This document shows positions 40,943-49,795 of a stretch of 64,000 nt of DNA, in pieces; positions within the stretch are counted from its first letter, which is position 1; every line of letters starts with the position of its first letter. The notes beneath the pieces were generated by a model. It saw nothing but the letters and a program-made list of their open reading frames with translations, searched no databases and was not told the DNA's origin. A program made the position numbers and the translations under genes. Origin of the DNA: Arachidicoccus ginsenosidivorans (GTDB lineage: Bacteria > Bacteroidota > Bacteroidia > Chitinophagales > Chitinophagaceae); contig NZ_CP042434.1 of the NCBI RefSeq assembly GCF_007971385.1, forward strand, positions 3,844,001 to 3,908,000, given 5' to 3'.

Positions 40943-42148
40943 ATTTGGCGAAATGGTATAGTTCCACTCAGGGTGGAAACGGTGACGTTTAATTTTTACT
41001 TTATTAAGCTCTTCATCTGAGATTGTTATTCCCTTTTCATATTCATTAAGATCTAAAATTGCTTTGACTTTTAATCCACCTTTTGTTTTGACTGCACTAA
41101 TTAGCTGAACTACTGTTTCATAATCCTCCAATGGTCTTCCTTTCCAGTTCATGGATATGTGGCAAAATAATTTATGCTCGATTTTGTTCCATTTGCTTGT
41201 TCCAGGAGGGAAATGGCAAACAGTTATTTCCAGCTTTATTTTATTTGCTAGGCGTTGAAGCTCAGTTTTCCAAAGCTTGTTCCTATGACTATTTGACCCA
41301 CCTCCATCTGCTGTTATAAGGATTTTTGTAGCGTTTGGAAACTGCTTTTTCCCCATCTTTTTCCACCACTGTTCTATGCTAAATACAGCGAATTCTGACG
41401 TGTCACAAGATGTTCCAACATTTACAAATCCCTGGTTATTACCTATATCATAAATACCATATGGGGCAGCCTTTGTATTACCGAAATCATGTACTTTGAC
41501 TGGTCGAGGATTCTTTTTTGGCCTTAGCTCTTTGCCTCCATTCTTGTATTCCCCTACCAGTTCCTTTTTCTTTGTATCTACTGATATTGCAGGGCATCCA
41601 CTTTTTATATACTTCTCCGTTTTTGTATTTATGTACATAAATTGTTCATTGCGATCTGGATGATTTCCACCTTCAAGTGTCTTTGAGTTTGCCTGAAGGC
41701 TAAATCCAGCTTCTTTTAGCATTTCTCCCACCTTTGTATGACTAACAGAGTATCCCTTTTTTTTCAGTGCTTCTGATAAACTACGAGTACTTAAGCAAGT
41801 CCACTTTAAAACACTTTCTGGATGACCTCTTGTTACAGGTTCTAACATAGTTTCAAGTGCACTAAATAGTCCCGGATCGATTTCATTAAGACTTTTGCGA
41901 CCACCGCCTGGTTTTCTAATCCGGAATATATCGACTTCGGACTCTTGATTAACTTCATCTTCAATATTAGCCTCAGATTCTGCAATTTCTTTTTTGCCAT
42001 TTATTATCGTTTTTCTCGAAACAGAAGAGGCTTCAGAAACTTTCTTTACACCACCATGACCTAAATCTTCTGCTTCAAGAGCCAAATAGATCCGTTTCTG
42101 TTTCTCATTCAGATGTGGGAGCATTTTCGAGATCTTGTCCTTAAGCAT
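40937..42148 (-). CDS. ISAzo13-family transposase
   Basis: A 403-residue transposase, apparently intact. An N-terminal helix-turn-helix part (about 1-60, with GHGGVKKVSEASSVSRKTI) precedes a DDE catalytic domain. Likely catalytic residues are the Asp in ISVDTKK, the Asp in ITADGGGSNSHRNKLW and the Glu in GTSKWNKIEHKLF, the last two stretches being hallmarks of this family. The stop codon is within the left inverted repeat. No second copy is present in the window. Confidence 0.92.
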   Translation of the reverse strand: MLKDKISKMLPHLNEKQKRIYLALEAEDLGHGGVKKVSEASSVSRKTIINGKKEIAESEANIEDEVNQESEVDIFRIRKPGGGRKSLNEIDPGLFSALETMLEPVTRGHPESVLKWTCLSTRSLSEALKKKGYSVSHTKVGEMLKEAGFSLQANSKTLEGGNHPDRNEQFMYINTKTEKYIKSGCPAISVDTKKKELVGEYKNGGKELRPKKNPRPVKVHDFGNTKAAPYGIYDIGNNQGFVNVGTSCDTSEFAVFSIEQWWKKMGKKQFPNATKILITADGGGSNSHRNKLWKTELQRLANKIKLEITVCHFPPGTSKWNKIEHKLFCHISMNWKGRPLEDYETVVQLISAVKTKGGLKVKAILDLNEYEKGITISDEELNKVKIKRHRFHPEWNYTISPNK

Positions 42149-42191
42149 ATATTTGAAATTTATTCAAATATACTACAATTATTCTAATTAA

Positions 42192-42213
42192 AAGTAACCT
42201 TTATTTATTTACA
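42192..42213. repeat. Right terminal inverted repeat of the IS element
   Basis: 22 bp, the inverted partner of 40921-40942 with two mismatches next to each other in the AT-rich outer part. Confidence 0.85.
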
Positions 42214-42477
42214 CGTCCTTAGTTTAAATTTACCATTTTTTATAAAGGCGCTATCCTCTGCCTTCTGATTGTTGGACGACATTAGTCGAATGACACCACT
42301 CTCTATGCCATTAATCCTGCCGCTGATTGTAAACTTACCTGTGTCTGGTATTTGTGCACTTGCAAAAAAGCAACAAAAAAGGGTTAAAACTATAGATATA
42401 GCCACTTTTTTGCAATAATAAAACGGGTGCTGGGTACTAGTGGCTAATCGACAAGCTAACGGGTGGATTGAGGGCAT
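42214..42477 (-). pseudogene. N-terminal part of the IS-split TlpA-like gene
   Basis: Starts at ATG 42477. A hydrophobic signal peptide ends near CCFFASAQ, followed by the first half of a DUF4369 domain (FTISGRINGIESGVIRL, EDSAFIKNGKFKLR). After the last native codon the frame enters the IS inverted repeat and stops within a few codons. This fragment would be exported but has no thioredoxin domain. Confidence 0.8.
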
Positions 42478-42847
42478 TATAAATGTTTTTAAAGGTTTAA
42501 AATTAGGTGTTTAGGCAAATGTGATATATCGGGCCTAGAACCCCTGGCTTATATTGGATGCAGCCGGGGGGCAAAATCCATAAAATTTTCCATTAATCGC
42601 CTTATATAAGGATATACGGTTAAACGATTATTTGGGCAAAATAGGGAGCAGCTTTTGAGTGATTGAAGGAGCCAAAGCCATTTTTACCTGTCAACCTTTT
42701 GGTTTGATTTTACCATATCGATAATAATTCTTAATTTGTATGGGCTTTTTATAGTAAGCCGGCGGGTATTATCTTAATAGCAGGCAAAAGAGGTAAAGGG
42801 GGCAAAAGCAACCGACAATAATAGGCATTACCAAAATTGAATTCAAT
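42478..42847. other. Intergenic region, nothing firm recognised
   Basis: A 370-bp gap between the split TlpA-like gene and the methyltransferase gene, divergent in orientation. It must hold both promoters, but I find no TTTG/TAnnTTTG pair. No RNA gene or repeat seen. Confidence 0.5.
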
Positions 42848-43579
42848 ATGGCAAAAATCAAAGCAAAGTATGGTATTGATGCACCTGGGGTGATCCGTAA
42901 TTTGATCGTCATTGGTGTGGCGCTTTATATTCTGGGTATATTTGTTTTACCCAGAATAAATGCAGGTGTATGGCTTACCTCCTTAAACTGGGCCATGTTA
43001 TACACCGGCATTTTTTTGATTATTGAAGCGCTACTGATGATCTGGTATAGCAAATACGGTAAATTGAAACACAGGGATCGGATGCTGGCGCTTTATTCAT
43101 TTTCGGGACATGAACGCGTATTGGATATTGGCGCGGGCCGGGGGCTTTTAGCCATTGGCGCCGCTAAGCGACTCACAGATGGGAAGGTGACTGCCATGGA
43201 TATCTGGCGAACCCAGGATCTGTCGGATAATTCAAAGGGTGCGTTACTGGCCAATGCCGCCAGTGAAAGGGTTGAGGATAAAATAGACATCATCAGTGAT
43301 GATATTTGTACGACCAGGTTAGCTGATAATAGCTTTGATCTTATTGTAAGCAATCTTTGTTTGCATAATATTGGGACGGCCTCCAATCGGATGACGGCCT
43401 GTAACCAGATTTTACGCATACTAAAGCCCGGAGCAGTGGCAATCATATCAGACTTTAAACATACGGCGACCTATAGTAAAGTTTTTGTGGAGGCAGGGGC
43501 AAAGGTGGAGAAAGTAGGCACCTTTATTTTCAGTACCTTTCCGGCACTCACCGTCATTAAAATCATAAAGCCAGCCTGA
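42848..43579 (+). CDS. Membrane-anchored class I SAM-dependent methyltransferase
   Basis: A 243-residue protein. Two hydrophobic segments (about 18-37 and 48-65) anchor the N-terminus; residues ~80-225 are a Rossmann-fold methyltransferase with motif I VLDIGAGRGLLAIGAA, acidic motif II TAMDIW and DLIVSNLCLHNIG as motif IV. The membrane anchor suggests a lipid or quinone-like substrate, but this is inference. It is convergent with the SET gene. Confidence 0.83.
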   Translation: MAKIKAKYGIDAPGVIRNLIVIGVALYILGIFVLPRINAGVWLTSLNWAMLYTGIFLIIEALLMIWYSKYGKLKHRDRMLALYSFSGHERVLDIGAGRGLLAIGAAKRLTDGKVTAMDIWRTQDLSDNSKGALLANAASERVEDKIDIISDDICTTRLADNSFDLIVSNLCLHNIGTASNRMTACNQILRILKPGAVAIISDFKHTATYSKVFVEAGAKVEKVGTFIFSTFPALTVIKIIKPA

Positions 43580-43626
43580 TGGTTGTTACCTAATGGCTGG
43601 CTTGGAAAAATTATTGAGTAGGCTAT

Positions 43627-44022
43627 TTATTGCTCTTTAATCATATGATGAAACCAAACTTCAGTGCTGTCAGTGGGATCTGCATTGTAATTAATAGATA
43701 ACTCTTCCCCTTTGGCGATGGCCCGCACGGTTTTAATGGTAATGGTTTTTTCATCAAAATCCATCTCATATACGCAGTTGGAATTATAACTGTGATTATA
43801 GACAGATACATATCCTAAGGCAACGGCCGCCTTCCGGTGGGACTTCCCCCATTCAAAAATATAATTAAATAACTCAGTTTTCTCTATGTGTTTGCGGTCT
43901 TTGGCGGATAGTACGACAACCGGTGATATTTCGATTATCTTTCCTTTAGGGATGGCTTGGGTGGTAAATACTCCTCTGCCTTTATTGCCGGATAAGGCAA
44001 TAGTAAGATAGGGCATAATCAT
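43627..44022 (-). CDS. Small SET-domain protein
   Basis: A 131-residue protein that is almost only a SET domain, the fold of protein lysine methyltransferases. Visible motifs: GRGVFTTQAIPKG at the start, YNHSYNSNC (the NHS-x-x-PN-type SAM site) and GEELSINYN near the end. Pre-SET and post-SET cysteines are absent. Bacterial targets for such proteins are mostly unknown. Confidence 0.88.
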   Translation of the reverse strand: MIMPYLTIALSGNKGRGVFTTQAIPKGKIIEISPVVVLSAKDRKHIEKTELFNYIFEWGKSHRKAAVALGYVSVYNHSYNSNCVYEMDFDEKTITIKTVRAIAKGEELSINYNADPTDSTEVWFHHMIKEQ

Positions 44023-44082
44023 GTCTGCTGTATAAATTTTTAAGTGCAGGTAAAATTAAGGGATTAATTGCCAATTATGCAA

Positions 44083-44964
44083 TTATTTTTGGGGTTGGTT
44101 TAAAAGTGCGGCAATTTTATCCAGGTCCTTTTTACGATCCAAATCCCTTTTGGATAAATAGCATTTGCCTACTTCAGTCGCCATATTAGCGATAATCATC
44201 TGATGGGAGAGCGGCTGAAAATAGCTGTCCTTTTTAGGAATATGGTAGGCCTCGAAGTATTTATCCAAATCATACTGGCTATATAGTTTGCCTGAAGTAG
44301 CATCGATATAAAACAGAATTTGTGCCTGGTAGGCATGGCCTTCTGGCTTTTGAAAAAAGCTTCTTTGAAAGCAGGCCAGGATATGCTGATCCGGTACGGA
44401 TATCAGTTGGATGGGGATCTCTAATGCTTCACATAGATGTTGATAGAGAATACTGGTTGATAAGGCATTGCCTTTTTTCTTTTCCAAAATAGAATGCAGG
44501 CAAAAATGCTCCAGATGCTGGTAATTATTATGTTCGCTGCGAATTTTCTGGAATTGAAACAAGATCTTGGAGACCAGTGTTGCGGTTTCCAGGGAAGTTA
44601 AAAAGTCATTGGTCTCTAACCAGATTTCTTTTTTTAATTGTGCCACACTCGTGCGGAGTTCATCCAGGGAGAGATGCGGATAAGAATAACTGGCAACCAG
44701 ATGGCTGCCTGTTAATAAATCATGGGTATTTTCTGCATTCCAAAGCTGGATTTCACTGATCAGGCTGTCAAATTGAACCTTACGGATGATTTCTGCAATC
44801 CTGCGCTGGATTTTACCATCCGCCGTCTCTTCACTAAGATCTTCCAGGCAGGGGATGACTTCTCTGCCATAGGTGACAATTTTCTTGGAGATCAGATGAA
44901 AGATTTCCTCATCCGGATCGTCAATTAAAGAGAATAAGGCATGAAGCTCTGCGTTCAGGTGCAT
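44083..44964 (-). CDS. SirB1/transglutaminase-like protein
   Basis: About 293 residues from the preferred ATG at 44964. The central part (EHFCLHSILEKKKGNALSTSILYQHL, then IQLISVPDQHILACF) matches the SirB1 N-terminal transglutaminase-like region. An N-terminal helical repeat stretch (about 1-70) comes before it. No complete Cys-His-Asp triad is evident, so catalysis is doubtful. Function unknown. Confidence 0.75.
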   Translation of the reverse strand: MHLNAELHALFSLIDDPDEEIFHLISKKIVTYGREVIPCLEDLSEETADGKIQRRIAEIIRKVQFDSLISEIQLWNAENTHDLLTGSHLVASYSYPHLSLDELRTSVAQLKKEIWLETNDFLTSLETATLVSKILFQFQKIRSEHNNYQHLEHFCLHSILEKKKGNALSTSILYQHLCEALEIPIQLISVPDQHILACFQRSFFQKPEGHAYQAQILFYIDATSGKLYSQYDLDKYFEAYHIPKKDSYFQPLSHQMIIANMATEVGKCYLSKRDLDRKKDLDKIAALLNQPQK

Positions 44965-45111
44965 GGTGCTTTGTGGAATGATTAGGACAAAACAAAGCAA
45001 AAAAATGTTTAAATAAAAACAATTTAATCCACCAGTGTTAATAATTGTAAAAGCTGATTATTAATCTGCACTGGCAAAATGGATAAATGCGCATTTTTTG
45101 ATAAAAAGCTG

Positions 45112-45119
45112 TACCTTTG
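45112..45119 (+). promoter_or_regulatory. -7 element for the tmRNA gene
   Basis: TACCTTTG matches TAnnTTTG, about 45 bp ahead of the mature tmRNA 5' end; a short leader would be removed by RNase P. Confidence 0.5.
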
Positions 45120-45163
45120 TGGAAGTTCTTTGCATCAGTAATGACTACATTTAATTAAGTTAT

Positions 45164-45539
45164 GGGGCTGTATCTGGTTTTGACAGCGCTTGTAGCGGTA
45201 GGTGTAAGCATGCAGCGCGTTGTGTAATTAGCGCTTAAATCTGAATACTCAACATTCAAATGGCAACAGACAGTTTGCTATGGCTGCCTAATTAGTTAAT
45301 TAGACATCCATTTGGGCCGCGTTGAACAGGTTGTCCTGTTACCAGGTTCCGCCGCCGACTCAAAATCAAACACAGGATGCTGTCCTCTCAGGCTGTGCCG
45401 ATGACAAAAGACATATGCAGCTAAGGATTAGGTTGGTTGGTTCTTTTCCTGCCTTTTCCCGACAAGTAATAAAGAACTAAGCATGTAGAAAGCTTATGGT
45501 AGCGGCGTTTGGACAGGAGTTCGACTCTCCTCAGCTCCA
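45164..45539 (+). ncRNA. ssrA: tmRNA (SsrA)
   Basis: Rescues stalled ribosomes and tags the nascent peptide for degradation. The 5' end GGGGCTG pairs with CAGCTCC at 45532-45538 to form the acceptor stem, and the T-arm with TTCGA lies just before it. The tag frame runs 45262-45291 and encodes GNRQFAMAA followed by TAA, ending in the usual small hydrophobic AA. The terminal CCA is not encoded. Length (376 nt) is normal for a one-piece tmRNA. Confidence 0.95.
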
Positions 45540-45619
45540 CTTTTTATATACTTTATTTGTAGTGAAACATTTACTGATCTAAGTTAACTTGACTTATGGC
45601 CCTTACAGAACTTGGGGGC

Positions 45620-45690
45620 AAAACAAAGATCCAAAAGTTACATCAATCATTTAAAAGGATTGGTTTGCTTTTGGATCTTTGTTTTTTTTT
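45620..45690 (+). terminator. Rho-independent terminator downstream of tmRNA
   Basis: About 17 bp of perfect stem (AAAACAAAGATCCAAAAG region at 45620-45637 with 45668-45684), a 30-nt loop, and nine T on the plus strand (45682-45690). It may also stop cobA transcripts from the other side. Confidence 0.85.
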
Positions 45691-45730
45691 GTGTCTATTA
45701 TAATTAATTGATTATCATATTGTTTATGAT

Positions 45731-46489
45731 TTAAATGGCCTGCTTAAGCGCTAGAACTTCTGCCAACTGCTGCCTGCTAAGTACAACATCGCCTATAATT
45801 ACGACAGCCGGATTGGTTAGTCCGGCAAGACGAACCAATTCGCAGATGTTTTGAATATTGCCAGTTACCATTCTTTGATTTTTGGTGCAACCTTCCTGGA
45901 TTACCGCCACAGGGGTTAATTGCCTGTTATAATGGATAAAAACGGACATGATTTCTGAGAGATGTTTTATGGCCATTAGCAGTATGATTGTAGCAGAGGA
46001 CTGCGCTGCCAAATAAATGTCACTGGATAACTTTCCTTCTTTGGTTGTTCCGGTGGCCACCCAAAAACTTTGGCTTACTCCCCTGGAAGTCACAGGAATC
46101 ATGGCAGATGCTGCAACGGCCAGTGCACTGGAAATCCCTGGTACTATTTCTACTTGCATGCCAATGGATCTTGCAGCCTGGATTTCTTCCGTAGCCCTGC
46201 CAAAGACAAAGGGGTCTCCGCCTTTGAGTCGTACAATATTTTGATAATGACCTGCCAGCTTTTTGATGAGCGCACATATTTGTTCTTGCGTCAGTGAGTG
46301 ACTGCCGGCGCGCTTGCCAACATATCGTTTAACACATGTTGGATTACAATAATATAATAAACTCGGGTCGATTAATGCATCATATAACACGATATCTGCT
46401 GCCTTTAAGGCTTTTATCCCTTTGACGGTGATTAAATCCGGGTCTCCAGGACCAGCGCCTACTAGGGTTAGGGTGGGGTTTTTGGTCAT
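45731..46489 (-). CDS. cobA: Uroporphyrinogen-III C-methyltransferase (SUMT)
   Basis: Makes precorrin-2 from uroporphyrinogen III, the first step to sirohaem, the cofactor of NirB. It has 252 residues, a stand-alone SUMT without the CysG dehydrogenase part. Motifs: LVGAGPGDPDLITVKG, DALID, YVGKRAGSHSL, VRLKGGDPFVFGR and PGISSALA. It is divergent from nirB over a 159-bp AT-rich gap, so the two are probably co-regulated. The precorrin-2 dehydrogenase/ferrochelatase must be elsewhere. Confidence 0.95.
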   Translation of the reverse strand: MTKNPTLTLVGAGPGDPDLITVKGIKALKAADIVLYDALIDPSLLYYCNPTCVKRYVGKRAGSHSLTQEQICALIKKLAGHYQNIVRLKGGDPFVFGRATEEIQAARSIGMQVEIVPGISSALAVAASAMIPVTSRGVSQSFWVATGTTKEGKLSSDIYLAAQSSATIILLMAIKHLSEIMSVFIHYNRQLTPVAVIQEGCTKNQRMVTGNIQNICELVRLAGLTNPAVVIIGDVVLSRQQLAEVLALKQAI

Positions 46490-46575
46490 TTTAATAAATT
46501 ATAAAAAATAAAATATAATAAAAAGTGATAAAAAACTAACGAAAAATGAATATATGGTTTTAAATTTACATCAAA

Positions 46576-46604
46576 AATAAGCAATAAGTATTAAAATGCT
46601 TATT
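46576..46604. promoter_or_regulatory. Candidate operator between cobA and nirB
   Basis: Inverted repeat AATAAGCA-N13-TGCTTATT, 45 bp upstream of the nirB start, in the only gap shared by the two divergent units. Placement suggests a site for a nitrogen or nitrate regulator, but the protein is unknown. Confidence 0.4.
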
Positions 46605-46648
46605 CAAAATAGAAAATAATAAATATAGAATTAAAAATAATATGATAT

Positions 46649-49171
46649 ATGAAAAGAATTATTGTCGTTGGTAATGGGATGGTAGGCTATAAATTTTGCG
46701 AGAAAATGATTGCCAAAGCGCCGGCTGGCAGTTATCATATTACGGTTTTAGGAGAGGAACCCAGGCCAGCCTATGACAGGGTTCATCTGACCTCATATAT
46801 AAATGGGACTACGGCTGAAGCATTAACCATGGCTTCTTTATCCTGGTATAAAGAGGCTGGAATTGACCTACATTTAGGTGATCCGGTGCTTAAAATTGAT
46901 CGGGCTGCTAAAACAGTCGTTACACAAAGTGGCCTACAGATACCTTATGATATACTAATAATGGCCACAGGCTCAGCAGCCATGGTGCCACCGATCCATG
47001 GGGTGGAGAAAAAAGGCGTGTTTGTTTACAGAACCATTGACGACCTGGATAAAATCATGGCGTATGCCAAAGGGGTTAAAAAAGCGGCGGTACTGGGTGG
47101 CGGCTTATTAGGGTTGGAAGCTGCCAAAGCCATGGTAGATATAGGTATTGATAGAACCTATGTCATAGAGTTTGCTCCCAAACTAATGCCCCGCCAACTT
47201 GATGATGCCGGAGGTGCGGTCCTGCGCAGCAAATTATCAGCTTTGGGATTAAAAGTTCATACGCGCAAACATACCTATCAGGTATTGGGCAAAGAACAAA
47301 TCACTGGTATACAGTTTGTCGACGAAAGCGAACTTTCAGTAGATATGCTGGTCATTTCTACTGGGATCAATGCCCGCGATGAACTGGCTAAAGACGCCGG
47401 ACTTCCGACGGGACCTCGTGGAGGTATCGTGGTGGATGATTATATGCGGACAGAAGATCCCGCCATTTACGCCATTGGAGAGTGCGCAGCACATAATGGG
47501 ATGATTTATGGCCTGGTGGCTCCCGGGTATGATATGGCAGAGGTGGCATGCACACATATTATAGCGGATCCTTTGCAGGGTGCCAAAAACGAAAGAACTT
47601 TTACAGGCTTTGATATGAGTACCAAGCTAAAACTTATCGGTGTAGATGTTGCCAGTTTTGGAGATCCATTTTTGACGGCCGATAAAGCGCAGCATGTTAT
47701 TTATGAGGATAAGGTCAATGGTGTTTATAAACGATTGAACGTCTCCTTGGATGGTAAATACTTACTTGGGGGTGTAATGGTGGGGGAGGCCTCTCAATAC
47801 AATAATTTATTACAATATTATAAAAACAGCATGCCTCTGCCTGGTGCTTTGGATAGCCTGGTATTTGCCGCCACTGAGGGGGACAAGCCACAAGGCGCAG
47901 GGATTTCGGCTTTACCGGACGGCGCACTGATCTGTAGCTGTGAAGGGGTGACGAAAGCCGCAATTTGCCAGGCTGTTAAAGATGGCAATGAGTCGATTGA
48001 TGATATCAAGGCTTGCACAAAGGCCGGTACCGGATGCGGGGGATGCGTTCCGATGCTGAAAGATCTGGCTGCCATGACCCTCAAAACAATGGGTAAGGAG
48101 GTCCGCAAAGATATCTGCGAACATTTTACTTATAGTAGACAACAGTTGTATGATTTGATTAAGCTCGAAGGGTTAAGTTCTTTTGAGGAGGTGTTGGAAA
48201 AACATGGCACAGGAGATGGCTGTGAAGTCTGTAAACCCGTTATCAGCTCCATTTTGGCCAGTACCTTCAATGAGATGATCCTACGCAAAAATAATGACAC
48301 TGCCCAGGATAGCAATGACCGGTTTTTGGCCAATATTCAAAAGGGAGGCTCGTACTCCGTGGTTCCTAGAATCGCGGGTGGTGAGATTACACCGGATAAA
48401 CTCTTGGTGATAGCTACGGTGGCCAAAAAATATAACCTCTATACAAAAATAACCGGTGGCCAGCGTATTGATATGTTTGGGGCGCATCTCAGTGATCTGC
48501 CACTGATTTGGAAAGAATTAATCGATGCGGGTTTTGAGAGTGGACATGCATATGGTAAATCACTTAGAACGGTCAAAAGCTGTGTGGGAAGTACCTGGTG
48601 CAGGTTCGGACTACATGATAGTGTCAGTTTTGCCATTCAGATTGAAAACAGGTATAAAGGTCTTAGAACACCTCATAAAATCAAATCAGCTGTTTCGGGT
48701 TGTATCAGGGAGTGCGCGGAGGCGCAAAGCAAAGATTTTGGCATCATTGCCACTGAAAAGGGATGGAACCTGTATGTATGCGGCAATGGAGGCAGTAAGC
48801 CACAACACGCTTTATTGCTGGCGCAGGATCTGGATAGCGAGACTTGTATCCGTTATATAGACCGTTTTTTGATGTATTATATCAAAACGGCTGATCCATT
48901 AACCCGCACGGCCACCTGGTTGAATAAACTGGAAGGCGGAATTGACTATTTGAAAAAAGTGGTTATAGAGGACTGTCTGGGTAAATGTCACGAGTGGGAA
49001 ACAGAAATGCAGCAAGTGCTCAGCCATTATGAATGTGAATGGAAGGCAGCCATTGAAGATCCGAGTATTCGTAAACGTTTTGCTCATTTTGTCAATGCGC
49101 CCGACCAGAAAGATCCAACCATGGAATTTGTAGAAATGCGCACGCAAAAGCGTGTAGCGGAATGGCAATAG
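46649..49171 (+). CDS. nirB: Assimilatory nitrite reductase (NADH) large subunit NirB
   Basis: Reduces nitrite to ammonium in the cytoplasm. It has 840 residues. Order: FAD/NAD(P)-binding reductase part (1-~400; second dinucleotide motif AVLGGGLLGLEAA), BFD-like [2Fe-2S] domains (CSCEGVTK, GTGCGGCVP, and GDGCEVCKP), then the nitrite/sulfite reductase hemoprotein half-domains. The 4Fe-4S/sirohaem cysteines are in CVGSTWC and SGCIRECAEA. It is divergent from cobA, which supplies sirohaem precursor, and followed by nirD 44 bp later. Confidence 0.97.
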   Translation: MKRIIVVGNGMVGYKFCEKMIAKAPAGSYHITVLGEEPRPAYDRVHLTSYINGTTAEALTMASLSWYKEAGIDLHLGDPVLKIDRAAKTVVTQSGLQIPYDILIMATGSAAMVPPIHGVEKKGVFVYRTIDDLDKIMAYAKGVKKAAVLGGGLLGLEAAKAMVDIGIDRTYVIEFAPKLMPRQLDDAGGAVLRSKLSALGLKVHTRKHTYQVLGKEQITGIQFVDESELSVDMLVISTGINARDELAKDAGLPTGPRGGIVVDDYMRTEDPAIYAIGECAAHNGMIYGLVAPGYDMAEVACTHIIADPLQGAKNERTFTGFDMSTKLKLIGVDVASFGDPFLTADKAQHVIYEDKVNGVYKRLNVSLDGKYLLGGVMVGEASQYNNLLQYYKNSMPLPGALDSLVFAATEGDKPQGAGISALPDGALICSCEGVTKAAICQAVKDGNESIDDIKACTKAGTGCGGCVPMLKDLAAMTLKTMGKEVRKDICEHFTYSRQQLYDLIKLEGLSSFEEVLEKHGTGDGCEVCKPVISSILASTFNEMILRKNNDTAQDSNDRFLANIQKGGSYSVVPRIAGGEITPDKLLVIATVAKKYNLYTKITGGQRIDMFGAHLSDLPLIWKELIDAGFESGHAYGKSLRTVKSCVGSTWCRFGLHDSVSFAIQIENRYKGLRTPHKIKSAVSGCIRECAEAQSKDFGIIATEKGWNLYVCGNGGSKPQHALLLAQDLDSETCIRYIDRFLMYYIKTADPLTRTATWLNKLEGGIDYLKKVVIEDCLGKCHEWETEMQQVLSHYECEWKAAIEDPSIRKRFAHFVNAPDQKDPTMEFVEMRTQKRVAEWQ

Positions 49172-49215
49172 TGCAGGGAAGAAATCTTTAATCTTAACAG
49201 CTTAATTTAAGTAAT

Positions 49216-49629
49216 ATGAATCACACACAACAAGGAGTTGATAGGGAAAACTGGTTTTTGGCTTGTCAGGCTGAAGACGTACCTCATAATGGAGGTGTCT
49301 GTGTAAAAAGAGGGGATGAGCAAATTGCCTTATTTTATTTCGCTAGAACCAATCAGTGGTATGCCTCGCAGAACCTTTGCCCGCATCGCCACCAAATGGC
49401 ACTTAGTCGAGGCATGACTGGATCTGTTGGCCCGGATCAGCAGCCTAAGGTCGCCTGCCCTTTTCACAAGAAGACTTTTTCACTGAACTCTGGCAAATGC
49501 CTGAGTGGCGAGGATTATCAGATAAAGGTTTACCCGGTTAAAGTAGAGGATGGAAACGTTTATATCGGTTATCAACCGTTGTCTAATACCGAGCCGGTTG
49601 AAACACAACAATTTGCGGCTATTTCTTAG
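49216..49629 (+). CDS. nirD: Nitrite reductase small subunit NirD, Rieske type
   Basis: Partner of NirB. It has 137 residues with a Rieske-type fold. Unlike many NirD proteins that have lost the cluster ligands, this one keeps CPHRH and CPFHKK (C-x-H and C-x2-H), so a [2Fe-2S] cluster is likely. The start MNHTQQG at 49216 lacks a strong ribosome site, as is usual in this phylum. Located between nirB and the nitrate reductase gene. Confidence 0.93.
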   Translation: MNHTQQGVDRENWFLACQAEDVPHNGGVCVKRGDEQIALFYFARTNQWYASQNLCPHRHQMALSRGMTGSVGPDQQPKVACPFHKKTFSLNSGKCLSGEDYQIKVYPVKVEDGNVYIGYQPLSNTEPVETQQFAAIS

Positions 49630-49795
49630 GGATGGAGGAAAATGTTGGTCGTTTTTCAATGGCTGATAACCGCATTGAGATTTAGCGTTCAAAAGGAGAA
49701 AAAGAACTTCTTTTAATCATTTGCGAATGCGTCATCGCTCCTGAAATTTTTTAAGCCTTTATTACAACCTAAAAGAATCGAAACAGCACAATTGT

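Larger units (their letters stand above)
40921..42213 (-). mobile_element. ISAzo13-family insertion sequence, complete, 1293 bp
   Basis: Bounded by imperfect 22-bp inverted repeats and holding one full-length transposase. It has inserted into the DUF4369 part of a TlpA-like gene. A target duplication longer than one base is not seen (a C on each side). Removing the element and one C restores the host frame. The intact ends and transposase point to a recent insertion. Confidence 0.88.

Noticed and set aside
46017..46297. Several 75-85-residue open frames on both strands
   Set aside because: All are shadows of cobA, whose motifs are complete in its own frame.
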